From Cloeon dipterum (Eukaryota > Arthropoda > Insecta > Ephemeroptera > Baetidae), in NCBI RefSeq assembly GCF_949628265.1, contig NC_088786.1, forward strand, positions 7,626,001-7,690,000: a stretch of DNA of 64,000 nt, written 5' to 3'. Position numbers and translations under genes: made by a program. Below, piece after piece: positions 39,759 to 52,120 of the stretch (the stretch's first letter is position 1; the number at the start of each line of letters is the position of its first letter). The notes beneath the pieces are model-generated. The model ran no database searches. It was not told the DNA's origin and worked only from the letters and a program-made list of their open reading frames with translations.

Positions 39759-41677
39759 TTAAGCTCTATTAGTTGCAAATATCTTTAAAATTGGTACGAG
39801 ATTTGATGTATCAAAGACAAGGAAATAGGGATCGTGATCAGGAAACCACCATTCGTTCTGAAAGCGAATAGACTCCTCTGCATCGGTCATTACCGTTAAG
39901 TAATCAAAGGATTCCATTGATCTCATATAACCCAGCTCTACACTTATACTCAAATCAGTCAACTTTGGCAAAAATGCTGCCGCATTCTTCAACAAGCCAG
40001 CAACTCCGTCGAAAGCGCTCACGTCTCTTCGGAGGCAAACTCTGAAAGTGTGCAACTTGCTCAGGATTTTATTTTCGGCAATCAGAGATGTCAGAATTCT
40101 CAGATCCTCTTGATTCCATCCTTGACACGTAACCTCAACCCGCTGGAGATTCGGCGCACACAAAATGTTGTGGAGTGCCACTTTCCCACTGTATAAAGTA
40201 AAAATGATTTGAAGTCGAATAGACCGGAAATATGTATATTTACTATTCCTTCGCCCAGACGAGTTCTTTGAGTTCTGAAAAGTTGCTCAGTGATTCCGGA
40301 TTTTCTAACTGCCTTACATCCTTCAGGGCAAGTTTTTTGAGCCTTGGACAGGCGTTAAAAATTTGGCTGAAACTCGAAATTGTGACGTCTTTCAAATATA
40401 GAGTGTGCAAATTTTTGCCAATGGAAACTAGGAAATCATCTATTTTTTGTCCTATAGATAACATGGCCAAAAATTTGACTTTGGTGAGATTACTCGCAGA
40501 TTCCAATATCATATTGTCATTTAGATTTCCTGTCTACAATTTGGAATAATTAGACAAAGTAAATGAGTATTGAAAAATCATTACCCAGACCAAATGTGTG
40601 ATATTAGGATGAGAAACAAAAAGCTCATGATCCACGCCACGAATATAATCGAGACCATCAAATTCGTAAAAATTACGCAAGCTTGAGGTTTGGTTTCCTT
40701 TGGCATCGTTGGGAACTGCGAAATCCTCCCAAGAAAGGTTGAAATATCGAACACAGTTAAGAATGTCAAGGTTTGGCAGATTTTTCCTTAACAGTGTCGT
40801 CACAGAACTCGAGTTGCATTGGATCAACCGCAAGTGGGCCAGATCTCTCTTTAGATCATTGATTGTGTGCGCCGTCGGTTGCTTTCTTTCTGGATAACTA
40901 ACTTGTGAAACCCCTAGGATGCGCAAGGCAGGTAAGCTTCTGCATAGCTCAAGGAGCTGTGTCCACAGCAACGAGAAATTTCCGATGAAAAGTTTCTTCA
41001 GCTGCTTCATTTTCAATAACGCTTGAAATGGGTTTTCGGTTACAATTGAGCCTGAAAATTCAATATCCTTGGTCGTCTTCAGGCATTGCAAGTTTGGAGC
41101 TTTTTTGGCGATGATAATTAATAACTAAAAATGAGATATAATTAAACAAATCCATGTTTAATAGGAGCTCCGAAAAATACCTGGTTTATATTTTTTTCCA
41201 ACAGGTTAAAGGGGCAAAAGGAGAGGAGGTTTTCTAAATGTATTTCTCTTGTTCGTGATGTGAGCAGAAGTCGAAATGCTTTGAACCTCAATTTAAATTC
41301 CTTCAAGTTTCCTTTAGTGTTGTAGCACTTCCGCTTGAGCATTTCTTGCAAAATCTTTTCTTTTAGAACTGCAGGTAAAGGAGCTGAAATATTTTTAAAA
41401 AGGTTTTAAAAAATGATTTATTGAATCTTATAAACTAAACTAATACGAATGCAAAATATTAACACCATCATAATCACACACAGATCGATGCCATTGAATT
41501 ACACAACAGTTGCAAATACTCACCCAGTTTTTCAATGATTTCGTTCTCTCTGGAGTCATTCAAGTAGGAATACATGATTTTTAGCTGGGTTTTTATCGCG
41601 AGATGCTCCAAGGTGCACTTTGTGCTGAGATTTTTAAGCCTGAATTGGGTGCGTTTGACTAAAGCTTCGTCGTTCAT
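39759..41677 (-). CDS. Leucine-rich-repeat-like protein, orphan
   Basis: Five minus-strand exons (41677-41524, 41383-41181, 41124-40585, 40533-40244, 40188-39759) join in phase to 539 codons (538 aa). The ATG at 41677 sits in a perfect GCCACCATGA context; the frame is open upstream, so an earlier start cannot be excluded. The first 120 residues are charged and helical (LKNLSTKCTLEHLAIKT). From about residue 130 irregular leucine-rich units appear, for example LKQLKKLFIG-type, LPALRILGVS, LAHLRLIQC, LPNLDILNC, LHTLYLKDV, CPRLKKLALKDV, APNLQRVEV and LPKLTDLSISV. This resembles F-box/RNI-type LRR proteins, but I see no clear F-box, signal peptide or membrane segment. Function is unknown; ubiquitin-ligase substrate binding is one possibility. 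Confidence 0.75.
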
Positions 41678-42928
41678 GGTGGCGTTCTCCTGTAAGCATT
41701 CGGAAGGTAAAAATAAATACCTTCTGATCATGTTTTCAAGGCATATTGATTCTTCTACCTTGTAACTTTGGGATCGTAGCAATCGTTGGCTTCTAAGCGT
41801 CGCTCTGACTATATTGGGTCCGTTTGACAAAATAAAACAGACATTATTTATTCCCTCTGAAATATATTATTTACTAAAGAACAATATCCGGACGGAAAAT
41901 ATTGTTCAAAGCGTCGAAATTAAAAATAAGAATCATAATAGCATATTGTATTCAAATTATTTACAACACGTAACATATTTATCTATTGATAATTATTGAA
42001 ATCATACTATGAGACACATTTGAAGTTTATCTTTCCGCTGATTGGTTTCTATAAAATATAAAATCAATTTTGGGATCTTTAAGTATGGTGGAAATTAGTT
42101 ATCGTCTCAGTTGAATAAATGAAAATGAGCTGGAGTATTATTTTGATCTCTGTTTAATTAATTATTCGAGAAGCCTCAGTCAGTTTGTTATTCTCACCCA
42201 CCGACGCCTGGCACATGTGCACATAGACTGACCGTAAATATTTTGGTATTTCAATATCCGGGTTTCCTTTGGAGGCTTGGGAAATAACTGAAATGTTTAC
42301 ACAATTCAGCGCTCCAATTGACTTCAAATGAGTGTCACGCGGGTTGCCAGCTTTTCACTTTTGCAGGCGTTTTCGCTGTTGTTTCAAATAGAGAGAAAAT
42401 TTTAAATAATATTTTCCTATATACCTATGTATTGTTGAGAAAACAACAATCAGAGCACGTGCATAATAAAATCACTAAACAATGAACAACACATATAATT
42501 ACCAAATATATTCATGTTAGCATAATTATTTTTGTCAGGATATCGTAATATGTGGGGAAAAATAGCCCTGCAGAAACATAATAGAGATCATTTTTTAAAC
42601 TTTGGAGGATGGGGTTTAAATGATGTAGAAGACCGATGAAATCAGATGAAGAATTTTCGGACACTTAATCAAGAGTATGTACAAGAACTCTGCTGTTAAA
42701 CAATAATGCAAAATTACAATGATTCAAACAATTGTTGGCTCCAAACAAAAAGGAGGACCGCGCTCCTGCACCGTTACAAAACTAAACATGAATCAACAAT
42801 CAGCAAATGATCTCTATTTGTAGTTGTAAAGCAGTTCTTGCATGAAGTGATTGTTATAACTACGAATTGTGAAGAGAAAACATTCAAATCGAGGGTCTGT
42901 GTGAGTTTGGCGAGCCCCCATCGGTACA
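41678..42928. promoter_or_regulatory. Divergent intergenic region, LRR-like / coiled-coil genes
   Basis: This 1251-bp AT-rich gap separates two divergent start codons and should hold both promoters. In 41678-41830 the LRR frame remains open and splice-like sites occur, so a 5' exon of that gene may lie here. No other gene was recognised. Confidence 0.5.
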
Positions 42929-45040
42929 ATGGAGGCTGTGCGCTTGGAAATCGAGCTGAGTTTGCTGCAGATTAGGAAATCTCGCACCGTGGATAGTCTT
43001 AGAGCAATGCTTGAGAAAATTCTGAGCTTGGAGCACCAGGAAAACACAAGAATTCTGTCTGTGGATTTTTCTCCTAGTCTCAAGGAAAAAGTGGAGGCTC
43101 TGCACAGCGCTTGCTTAAAATGCAGCGGCATGCAGAAAGAACTTCTCGAAGAAGAAAAGTTCCTGAGTGAGTTCCAAATATCGCAGTTGCAGGGAGAAAA
43201 GGATCACTGCTTCGAGGGCAAGAATGCAACAAAAGCTAGGTAAATTTAAAAAATTCCTATCTTAAACTGAATTTTAACAAGCAACATTTTCTGCTAGATT
43301 GGTCTCCTTGAAGAATCAGTTGCAAATCGCAAGCCACTTCGACAAATCGTTGGAAAACATGTGGAAAAACGCGGTGAGGAGCCTGTCATCCGTCAAATGT
43401 GGAATCAAAAATTTGAACGCGTCTGCTTGCGCTAGCGAGAATCTCACACGAAGCTACCTAAATCAAAGACTGAAGGAGAAGGCAGCTGACTTGGCCAGGC
43501 TGCAAAAAAACCGCAGTCACCTCGAGAAGCAGAAGCGTCTCCTGCCCATAGACACAAGCTTATTCAAAGTTGAAACTGAAATAAAGGGTCTGACGCACCG
43601 AGCTCTGGAGGAAATCGCTGAAGACTCCATAGAAAAGCAACAATTGAAACTGCAGTGTAGGAACTTGGCGGAAAGGAAACAAGCAAAATTAGGTGAATTT
43701 AAAAAATATTTTTATTTTAACACAATCATCAAATAATTTAAGTATTATTATTAATTTAGATTGTTTAAAAAGCAAGACTTTAAAATATTGTCTAAAATGG
43801 TATATCTAATTTCAATGGATTATTCTGTTGTTAGAACGCTTGGAGAGGGCCAAAGACGAGTTACAAAAATTAAAGCACAACAAGGGAACAACACCGAGCG
43901 AGGAAGCTTTGGAAAAGTTTGACAAGGAAATATTCGCGCTGGAAGCTCGCAACTTGTCCCTTCAGCAGCAGGTGGACAAGAACGGCGGTTACATCCAAAA
44001 GATGAAGGATGAAATAGTCCAGTTGGAGTCTCAAATCTCTTCAGAGAACGAGGCGATGCAGAAGGCCGAATCAGCCAGAGAATCAGAATTGCAATTCTTG
44101 CTTGATGAAATTGCTGCTGCTGTGAGAAAATTCTTGTGAAATTTAAAAATTATTTACTAAAAATCATCTCAGGAAAATAAACAAATCTTGCTGAAGGATC
44201 AAAACGCAGCTCTCAAGGCGAAAATTGAGGAAATAAGTTTGAATGAAAACAAGACAGATGTGACGAAATTAGCTGATAAGAAAGCAAAGCTGAATGATGA
44301 GTTGAAGGAAATGCAGGCGCGTGTGGAGAAGAAAGATGGCTCAAACCAAACCAGAGCCGCGAACATCAAGGAGCTGCAGCAAAAGATCGCCGCGCTGGAG
44401 AGGGAAATTGATGAGAGCACTGCACTGCGCGAAAAAGTGATGACAAAATACCGCTCTGAAATGGAAAACCTGCAGGCAGAGATTGCCGCCTTGGAGAGTG
44501 ACTTAAAGTCTCTTTCAGAAGTTTCCATCACAACGGTATATATTATGTTACTTAAAAATTACTTGATAACATTAATTTGTAGATTTAAATGAAAGTTTAA
44601 AAATTAGAACGGCTAATGTGTGCTGTAAGGAACAATTAATTCAACCAATTTTCGTGTTTAAAATAGATTTATAAATATTCCTAGTGAGTCAAATAACACA
44701 AAATTTGGTTTATGTTTCAAACTAAATTAAATCAACTAATTTTAATTTTTTGAATTTTTCCACGCAGGAAAACAGTTTGGAAGAGTCCAAAAAGAACCTA
44801 ACAGAGCTGGAAGCCGTTCTGGCTGGGAAGAAAAAGACGCAGGCCAAGCTGCAGCAGCAGCTGGAAGCAGTTAAGAAGGAGAACGAGCTAGCCGTGGACA
44901 CTCTAAATCTTTTCGAGGAAAGCAAGCAAGCCGAGGAGCAGGCGAAGAAAGAGCAGGCTGCGAGGGATGCCAAGGTTCTGCTGCCCTGGCTGTGGGGCCG
45001 CTCTGGTGCGGAGGATGTCAATTCTCCGGAAAAACATTAG
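42929..45040 (+). CDS. Long coiled-coil protein, orphan
   Basis: Five exons (42929-43239, 43298-43692, 43835-44121, 44173-44535, 44768-45040) join in phase to 543 codons (542 aa). Nearly the whole protein is heptad-like and rich in Lys, Glu, Leu, Gln and Ala. The longest stretch runs from about residue 235 to 520 (ERLERAKDELQKLKHNKG, then LEREIDESTALREK and QQQLEAVKKENELAVDTL). The N-terminal 100 residues contain a few Cys (SACLKCSGMQ). The tail is short and non-coiled (LLPWLWGRSGAEDVNSPEKH). No signal peptide, ATPase or DNA-binding motif is visible. It could be a centrosomal, kinetochore or spermatogenesis structural protein, but I do not recognise the family. Confidence 0.8.
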
Positions 45041-45114
45041 CTCCATTGGTTCCTTGTTCTTTAAAAATGTTTCTTTTTTGCAACAAATTTAGGTGTTGAA
45101 AATTGTTGAAGATA

Positions 45115-45120
45115 AATAAA
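45115..45120 (+). terminator. Poly(A) signal of the coiled-coil gene
   Basis: AATAAA occurs 75 bases after the stop codon at 45038-45040. Confidence 0.55.
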
Positions 45121-45414
45121 AGTGTTATGGCCTCAGCAAAGATTTGAATTTAGTTTTGCAAGATAAAGTGTAATACAACAAGAGATTTGACTTGATTCAC
45201 ATTAAGGATTAGTTCAATTTAAATTTTGTTTAAAAATATTTCCGTTTACAATTAAGAATCAGTTCTAGACCTTTTATCAATTATGACGTGCTACTCTTTT
45301 AACTGCACCCAGCCATTCTGATGCCCTCCTTTTAAAAGCTCTAGGAGCTTCTCGCAGAGTTTCTGGCATTTTCTAAAATTCATTCAGGAATAACAGCATG
45401 TAATAAAAATTGAA

Positions 45415-45648
45415 TTAAGCAATCTTGACGGCAATCTTGGCCATTGTGGAAAATTTGTTGAATGAGACTGATGCCGTAATTTTTTTCATATATTTTACAT
45501 TGCTGAATACGAACCCTGAAATTTCCTGCAGCTGCAAAAAATATGTGATTTTTATAAACGTACCTAATAATTATGATTTATTACTAAACTTACTTGTAAG
45601 GAGGAGTTAGCCGGAACTCACAATTACCTTACAAATCAGGGCTGACAT
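45415..45648 (-). CDS. Possible small two-exon minus-strand gene
   Basis: An ATG at 45648 in an AAAAATG context opens seven codons (MSALICK) that end at AAG/GTAATT (45628). After a 96-bp intron ending in TTTTTTGCAG, a second exon (45531-45415) continues in phase for 38 codons to a TAA. The product is 45 aa, basic, without a recognised motif. A weak GT near the end could lead through a further 57-bp intron to a C-terminal exon starting near 45388 (KMPETLREAPRAFKRR). The opposite strand is open too, so this may be chance. Confidence 0.25.
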
Positions 45649-45848
45649 TTTTATACATTCGGTATGTGATTTCCTTCATCTCGAGGAAGATATAATTTTT
45701 ATGATGTGACGGAATATTTTGGTGAACGTCTCCACGTAGCTAGATAATAATATTTAAAACTGATTTATTTTTGTCTTTTAAATAAATCGATAGATTGCTA
45801 AAAAACCTATTCAATCTCCAGAAAATTAAATTGAATAAAAATATTTAA

Positions 45849-46166
45849 GTGATGCGATCGGGAGCAGTCTCGTGGCAACGGTGCTGCGCGGGTTGCGTGC
45901 ATGCAAGTCGCCGCAGGCGCTGGCTGGTGTCGCCGCCTGGTGTCGGCGCCGCGAGGAGGCAAAGGAGCTGGCCGGCTGCGGCGAGGAGCGAGCGCGGCAT
46001 GAGGAGTAGTAGTCGTGATCTTGCTCAGGTGACGGCCGCACGGATGCTGCTCCGCTCACCGCCGCTTGATAAGACGCGCGTGAGTATCGACCCGTAACTC
46101 GACGTCGTCACATCAGAACAAGCCGGACACAACGCTTTTCACAGCGTTGTCCGAATAAATCACCAG
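45849..46166 (+). promoter_or_regulatory. GC-rich promoter / noncoding first exon of the IGFBP-domain gene
   Basis: A CpG-rich island, about 240 bp long, stands out of AT-rich DNA. It ends at a donor CACCAG/GTAATA (46166/46167). With the acceptor TATTTCAG at 46461 this forms a 5' UTR intron of about 295 bp. The transcription start is probably inside the island, but no core promoter motif could be fixed. Confidence 0.5.
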
Positions 46167-46537
46167 GTAATAATGAATTAAAATTATATTAATTAATTTT
46201 GTTGATAAAACAATATGTTAATTTGTCATTTTAAACAGATTTTGCTTGGTTTGTTTAATATGAAAATTTTTAACACTGTAAAAATTGTTTTGAGCCGCCA
46301 GATTAATTTTTCTGGGCATTTTTTAAATAAAAAAATTATTCCTTTTTACTATTTCTTTCATGGCCTCTTAAGAGTTTACTTATTTGAAGCAGTGGGTTTT
46401 GGTTAAAAATAATTTTAAACTCGCTCTTGAATAAAATTTTGCTTAATTTTCAATATTTCAGGTGACCTCTCCAGCTGGCCAAGAGACAGTTGCAAGGCAT
46501 ACCTGAGAGACAGAGAACTAAAGTGTTTTTGTGCATA

Positions 46538-46814
46538 ATGCGCGTGTGGTTGGTCCTGCTGGTGGCAGCGGGGGCGGGCGTCGGGGCGGCTGGGGCCGTG
46601 CACTGCGTGTGCAGCAGCCCCGGCGAGTGCGAGCCCTTGACCGAGGCCGACTGCCCCCGCGGCTCGGCGCTCGTGTGGGACCCGTGCGGCTGCTGCAGGG
46701 TGTGCGCCCGCCTCGAGAACGAACCCTGCGGAGGACCAGACGGATTCTTTGGCACCTGCGCCAGGGGGCTGCAGTGCGTCGCTGTCAACGTTAAACTCGA
46801 CGGCGTCTGCAAGA
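46538..46814 (+). CDS. IGFBP N-terminal-domain secreted protein, first coding exon (partial)
   Basis: The exon runs from acceptor 46461/46462 through the ATG at 46538 to a phase-1 donor AAGA/GTGAGT. Residues 1-20 are a hydrophobic signal peptide. The mature part is a complete 12-Cys IGFBP domain: [46 protein letters not shown] and DGVCK. CGCC..C is the hallmark of the family. The NEPCGG-FGTC-RGLQC part recalls CRIM1 (Drosophila crimpy), HtrA-type and single-domain insect IGFBP proteins. Which one cannot be decided, because later exons are not visible; a phase-1 boundary suits addition of further extracellular modules. The protein is secreted or membrane-tethered and likely binds growth-factor ligands (family inference). 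Confidence 0.85.
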
Positions 46815-48840
46815 GTGAGTACAACATTTTCTTGATTTCAATACTGAAATCGTGTTTATTTTTTGTAAACGTAACAAAAATAAATTTTGGGACTTGAATC
46901 GAATTAAAAAATTATAAAGGAAAGGTGATTTGAAACCATACGTTTGCAATAAACCATTTGATATAAAAATAACAAAATTAGTAGAATTAAACATTTTGTT
47001 CAAGAGTTTTTTGATAACAAGTTAAATAAGTCAAAAATTAATAATTTAAACTTTTTTAACTGTAAATAAATATTGATTTTAAAACATTTATTCAATTTCT
47101 TTTAACGTAAAACAACCTTTTTACATTTTTTTTAAAATTAACTTTACTTTACATTAAAAACACTCAACTTATACATTCCATTTATCTATAAAATCCCAAT
47201 AAAAAGAGAATAAAACACTAAAATAAATATATTAATAACGTTCGCTTGTAGGAATCACATTAGATGATTAGATGTATAAATACAAGTAAATTTTTGAAGT
47301 TTTCGAACAACTATAATTAAGTAAAATATGTTCCGGAAAAGGCCAAAACGTATCTTTAGTAGTATTCCGAAATTTCTTGGATTAATCTCTGCTGTAAAAT
47401 CGTTTGCTCCACATTAAAATTTAGGACGAGCCAGACTAATGACACAAAGCTGGAGAGCATGACAAGCTTTCAGCCCTTCCGCTCGTGATAAACAGCATTT
47501 GGGCCAACAAATTGCCATTTGACCTTTATGAAATATTCACGTCGCAGCTGAAACAAACTCACTCACACACACTTTCCACGTTCCCATGGGCGTGCGGAAT
47601 TTCAGCTATTCGAGCAATAATTAAACAGCCTGCAAGCTAGACTTAAATATGTTTTACCAGAGTCTGGCAACCACCATGCAGACAGGTGCAGAACTAAATC
47701 GTTTTACGACTGCAGACGCAGGAAAACGGCGGCGTTGAGTTAATTACATTTAGTACATGCGTTCGTATTTTCGCCAATCTGCCGAAATATGGCGTGTAAT
47801 TAAGCGCCGCGAGATAATGGATCTGCAGGGTAATTAGTCAAATTAGTTGAATAGGAGTCTTTCAGCACGCGAAGGTCGTCTCCTAAAGACGCAAACCGTA
47901 AGTAAGAAAGTCTAGCTCTTGCTTTGCGAGGCGCCGAGATTCGCCTCTCTCTGTGAAGGAACAAAAGCCTCGCCTCCCTTTGGTATTTTCACTGATCCCG
48001 TTCGTTTACTCAGTAAATACTAGAATAGACTTTCCGGGTAGATTTCTTGAGGCTTATTGAAGCGAAAATATTTAAAATATTAATTAACAAGCTAGTTGAT
48101 TAAATTGTTAGTTTTAACAGTTTATTCTACGATGCGTAATAATCGAAAGGGGACCTAGTCACACTTAAATTCAAATTTTGCCATATTTCTCAATGGTTAG
48201 TAATGCTAACTGGATTTATTTTGGCTTTAATTCTACCCAGGGACAGTTTGTTGCATTGGAAAATAGTAAAATATTGGGATGAATTCTCTATTCATGGCAA
48301 TTAAACAACTTTTTGCATGGCTCTGTGTAGATAGTATATTTTTCTTTTTTGTTAAATCTTTGCAATCTGCAATAATCAGTGTATACGACAAAAACAGTTT
48401 TCCCAAATTTATCGAAAATTTTAAAGGCTTAAATAAGCGATTCCAATTTTGTTGAGGCTTCGTGCAGGTCTATCAATAAATATGTAGCTTGTGAGGGAAA
48501 TTCTCTTATAAGCGAAATAGTAATAAATTTCCAAAAGGCACAAATCGTTCTCAACACTAAAAATTGTCCAAACTTTGGTGACATAATTTCTAGAAATTTC
48601 AAGGACATCCCGGGGAGCAACATGTTGACCTTGGCTCAATTTTATTAGAGATATGCATTATTTTAAACGATTTTCCTGATTTAAGCAGATCAGTTAAGAT
48701 ATATGTAAGAAAGATTAGAATCACAAGAGTCTTTCATGGCGAAGTTTAAAGACCGTGCGTATTTTTTGTAACTTTTTTCTTGAAACAAACATTTTAAATT
48801 TAAAAAAACCCTCATCAGTATCGTGCATGAGACTTTTCTA
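46815..48840. other. AT-rich stretch after the IGFBP exon, probably intron
   Basis: No exon with homology was found on either strand. The part around 47400-47980 is GC-richer and mixed in composition; the rest is AT-rich. Confidence 0.45.
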
Positions 48841-49340
48841 TTTGACTAAAGCGGCGTGTGTGTAAACACACACACACATGACATTTGTGTTGAGAAAGCC
48901 AGAGAGTGACAGAGAGAGAAAGAGACGGAAACGTGCGCGTGTGTTGTGTCCTACCGAGATTTGGCAATTTCCGTTTCAGCCCAATATTGATTCGGGCGGC
49001 AACGTGTGCGCGGCGGGCGAGCAAAAATTCCGCCGGGCCGCGGAATGTAAACACCACGGCGTTTTATCTGTTATTTTTGTGTGAGTAATGGCTTGTAAAT
49101 TTGCGCATATAAGCAGCCGAGGATGTGGTCGGTGTGTCGGTCGCTCGGTCGGCGGCTCTGCTCGTCTGATAAGCGTGCCGCATTCTCTCTCCACTGACTC
49201 ATTAATGGAGAGAGGCGCTAAATTAGACAAGAAGCGAAAAAACATCTACAATTGCGTTCGAGGGCGGCGATGATTTGTTGGTTGCGCCATGTGACGCTGA
49301 TGCTTTTTTCTATTTCGGTCCAGTACGCAGAATCGCAAGC
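48841..49340. promoter_or_regulatory. CpG-richer island, candidate regulatory module
   Basis: A CA/GT dinucleotide run (about 48857-48880), GAGAG clusters (about 48900-48925) and CGGCGGGCGAG-type CpG-rich sequence stand out from the AT-rich flanks. Short open frames here lack splice context. Confidence 0.35.
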
Positions 49341-52120
49341 CGACGAGAGAGAGTAATTTGAGAGCGATGAGATGCAACCACTGCAGCTTTACCTTGCGTC
49401 ATTACTCTCGGCTCGAATCTCCGTTTGTTTATCTTGCTTGTGCGCTATACTTATTAACTATGCACAGCAATTTGTGTTTGTTGTTTCTGTTCGCTAAATT
49501 GGAGTGTTATCAACTGTACTACAATATGCTGCTCGGGTTTCTTATTGTTTGTCTTGTTAACTTTAATATCCATTTTATAAACGTATATAGCCACAGGCTA
49601 ATCTAAAAATGGCTAGCAGCCTTTTTATCGCTCTCAAGAAAAACGTCAAAAGTACAGGAATTTTAAAGTTCCACCTCCCTGCTTCATGCAAGAAAGTTTA
49701 TATTTCTGGAAGAGTTATCTGATTGCGGCTTTTTAACAAGTTCCGTGTTTTGGCATATTTTACAAGTTTTTCTTGACAAAGTAGAGCGCTGAAAAGGGAA
49801 TTAAAAGAGGCTCTTAAAAGTGGCCAATTAACTTCCTTTGAAATAATTACATGGGGTTAAATGATAATAATTGCTTCATCTTTCGTTTATACAAAATTAG
49901 AAAACTAAGCATGCTTGAAACAGTTAATTTTACAATTTTTGAAAAACGTATTGCCACTTGGCAAGGTAGGTAAGTACAAATGAATTTTGTGAATGTGAAT
50001 ATTATTATTTTTTTCTTTCAAATACGGAAATTACACGGAAGTGATATTTCTTTATAATTAAAATTGTATAAAAATTAATATTGTTATCTTTAGGCCATTG
50101 AAGTATTTTGGTGGATGTAGAAAACTGGTTGTTTTTTCTAATATTTTTCAAAGCAAAACATATATAAAACTCTAAGATTCCAGCAAAATCGAGATTATGG
50201 TCGTCACAACATTCATTTAGACACCAATAAGCCAAAATTATGGTTTGCTCATTTATTTTAAGTTGAACCCAAATGCCTTTCCAGGTTTGAACAACACTAA
50301 CCAAATTTTAGTTTATTTTACAAAATGAGGAAATGGCAAAGTTTGAAATTTAGTATCTATCCACTGAGATTTAGTTTAAAAATTAAATATTTTAGACCAT
50401 GACTACCAATTTAATGTCACCAGAAAAGGTGATATGGTCAACCGTGTCCAAATATTTTGTTCGGCATCAAACAAGGAAAATTTAATAGCTAGAAATTCCC
50501 TCGATTAGATAGATTCAAGCGCTCCATAAACCACTGATATAGAAATATTTCGTTGGTTTTCAGCAGTTTAATTAATCTCCTAGTTTGCAAAAATCACAAA
50601 TATTTTTCAACCTTTGTTCTTCAGACCCTTGTCAGAGCTTTTGCTGAAAATTAAAAAATTCTGATATTTTCTACAGTTTATTTATAAAATAAATTTATTT
50701 GAAAGACACGAGAGGAAAAGCTTAAAAATATTTTTGCAGAGGTGAATGTGATTGCAAGGTCCAAAATATTGATTTAAAAGAGAAAACCGTAGAAAATAAA
50801 CCTGCGGTGTTTATCTAAAAAACAATATTTTAAACTTTTGCATTCCATAAAACACCAGTGTTTCCGGCTGAAACGCACGCTTACCTCACTCAAAACGTTC
50901 GCATACTGCTAAAATGCAAATGTCAATTGAATTGTTTAACGAGCGCCGGAAAGCAGTTCGCATTAAAAGCGGCGGCGGGCTCGTACGCGTTATTAAAATT
51001 TTACTGCTACTGTGATGGCAGCTCGTTTCATTTCAGCATCAAACTTTCCCGACAAAGGCGCAGAGTGTGCCGGCGGTGAGAGATAAAGAGGAGCTTTATT
51101 ATTCCTTTTGTGGCTGAAATTGCGTTTGTCCGTCTTCGAAACTTTCCCGGCCCTTTTTGCCGAATTTGATTACGCGTATAACAGTCAAATTTGTCGAAAA
51201 AGTGTTGAAATTAGTTTATCCTCGGAATATTCAGCCGAGTGAAGGGGTAGAAGCGGTTAGTTTGCGTAATTTTCACTCGTTAAAAGCTGCAAACAGATTT
51301 TTTCTTTTCATCGTACTTGTTTTTTTAGATTTTCCGATGATTGTTATTTCATCATCTTTGTGCAAAGATTCCAAGATAGAAAATATTTAAAATTAACAAC
51401 GCTGACCAATTTTTATAAAATTATTTTTAATTGTTTTCTGCCCAATTTAAATAGAAGGGTTATCAATATTGGGCTCTGAAATTTGGATGAAAGACTTTTT
51501 TAGCTATTAGCTGCCTTGAGATTATAAAATCATAATCATTTAACCACAATTAAAATCGTATAAAATAATCAAAAGAAATAGTCCAAAACAGTCTGAAAAA
51601 GCTAAAATTCCGTGAAAATAAAGCATTTAAAGGTGGATTACGAGTTTTTCCCAACATTTCAGATGGAGGTTTAGGTCTTCAAAAATATGTTTGATCCTTT
51701 TTCCAGCACTATTTTTTCAAGTCTACGAAAATTAAGGTCCGCGGTGTTTAAAGTCTTGATTTAATGATATAATGTAGTAAAATTCATCTTTATTCTCACT
51801 ATCACAGTGCAGAAAACCATGAAATCGAGCTCTTGAAGAAAAACGAAATGATGCGATTGACATTAGATTAATTCATCAGAAAACAATGTACTTTTGCAAT
51901 CATTACTTGAGTTACAAAAAACAGGCACACAGCGAAAAAAACGCACACTATTTAATCAGCGAGCAGTATACAAAATCAATCATCACGCCACTCAGCATTG
52001 TCACGCGAGAAATGCAAGAAGTGGGTCATTGTCGCGTTGGACGCGCTGTCAGGTAATATTTATGAATGCACCGAGTGTAGCGTCTAATCGCAATTTGTCG
52101 CAAAATACTGAACGCGAAAA
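49341..52120. other. AT-rich noncoding stretch
   Basis: No gene is seen. A GC-richer patch at about 50935-51130 (GCGGCGGGCTCG, GAGATAAAGAG) may be a further small element. Confidence 0.4.

Larger units (their letters stand above)
45041..45848. other. Intergenic stretch between coiled-coil and IGFBP-domain genes
   Basis: This holds the coiled-coil gene 3' UTR, the doubtful small minus-strand gene, and upstream sequence of the IGFBP gene. It is AT-rich except for its right edge. Confidence 0.5.

Noticed and set aside
46450-46827. 125-codon minus-strand frame
   Set aside because: Antisense of the IGFBP-domain exon; no splice context and low-complexity composition.
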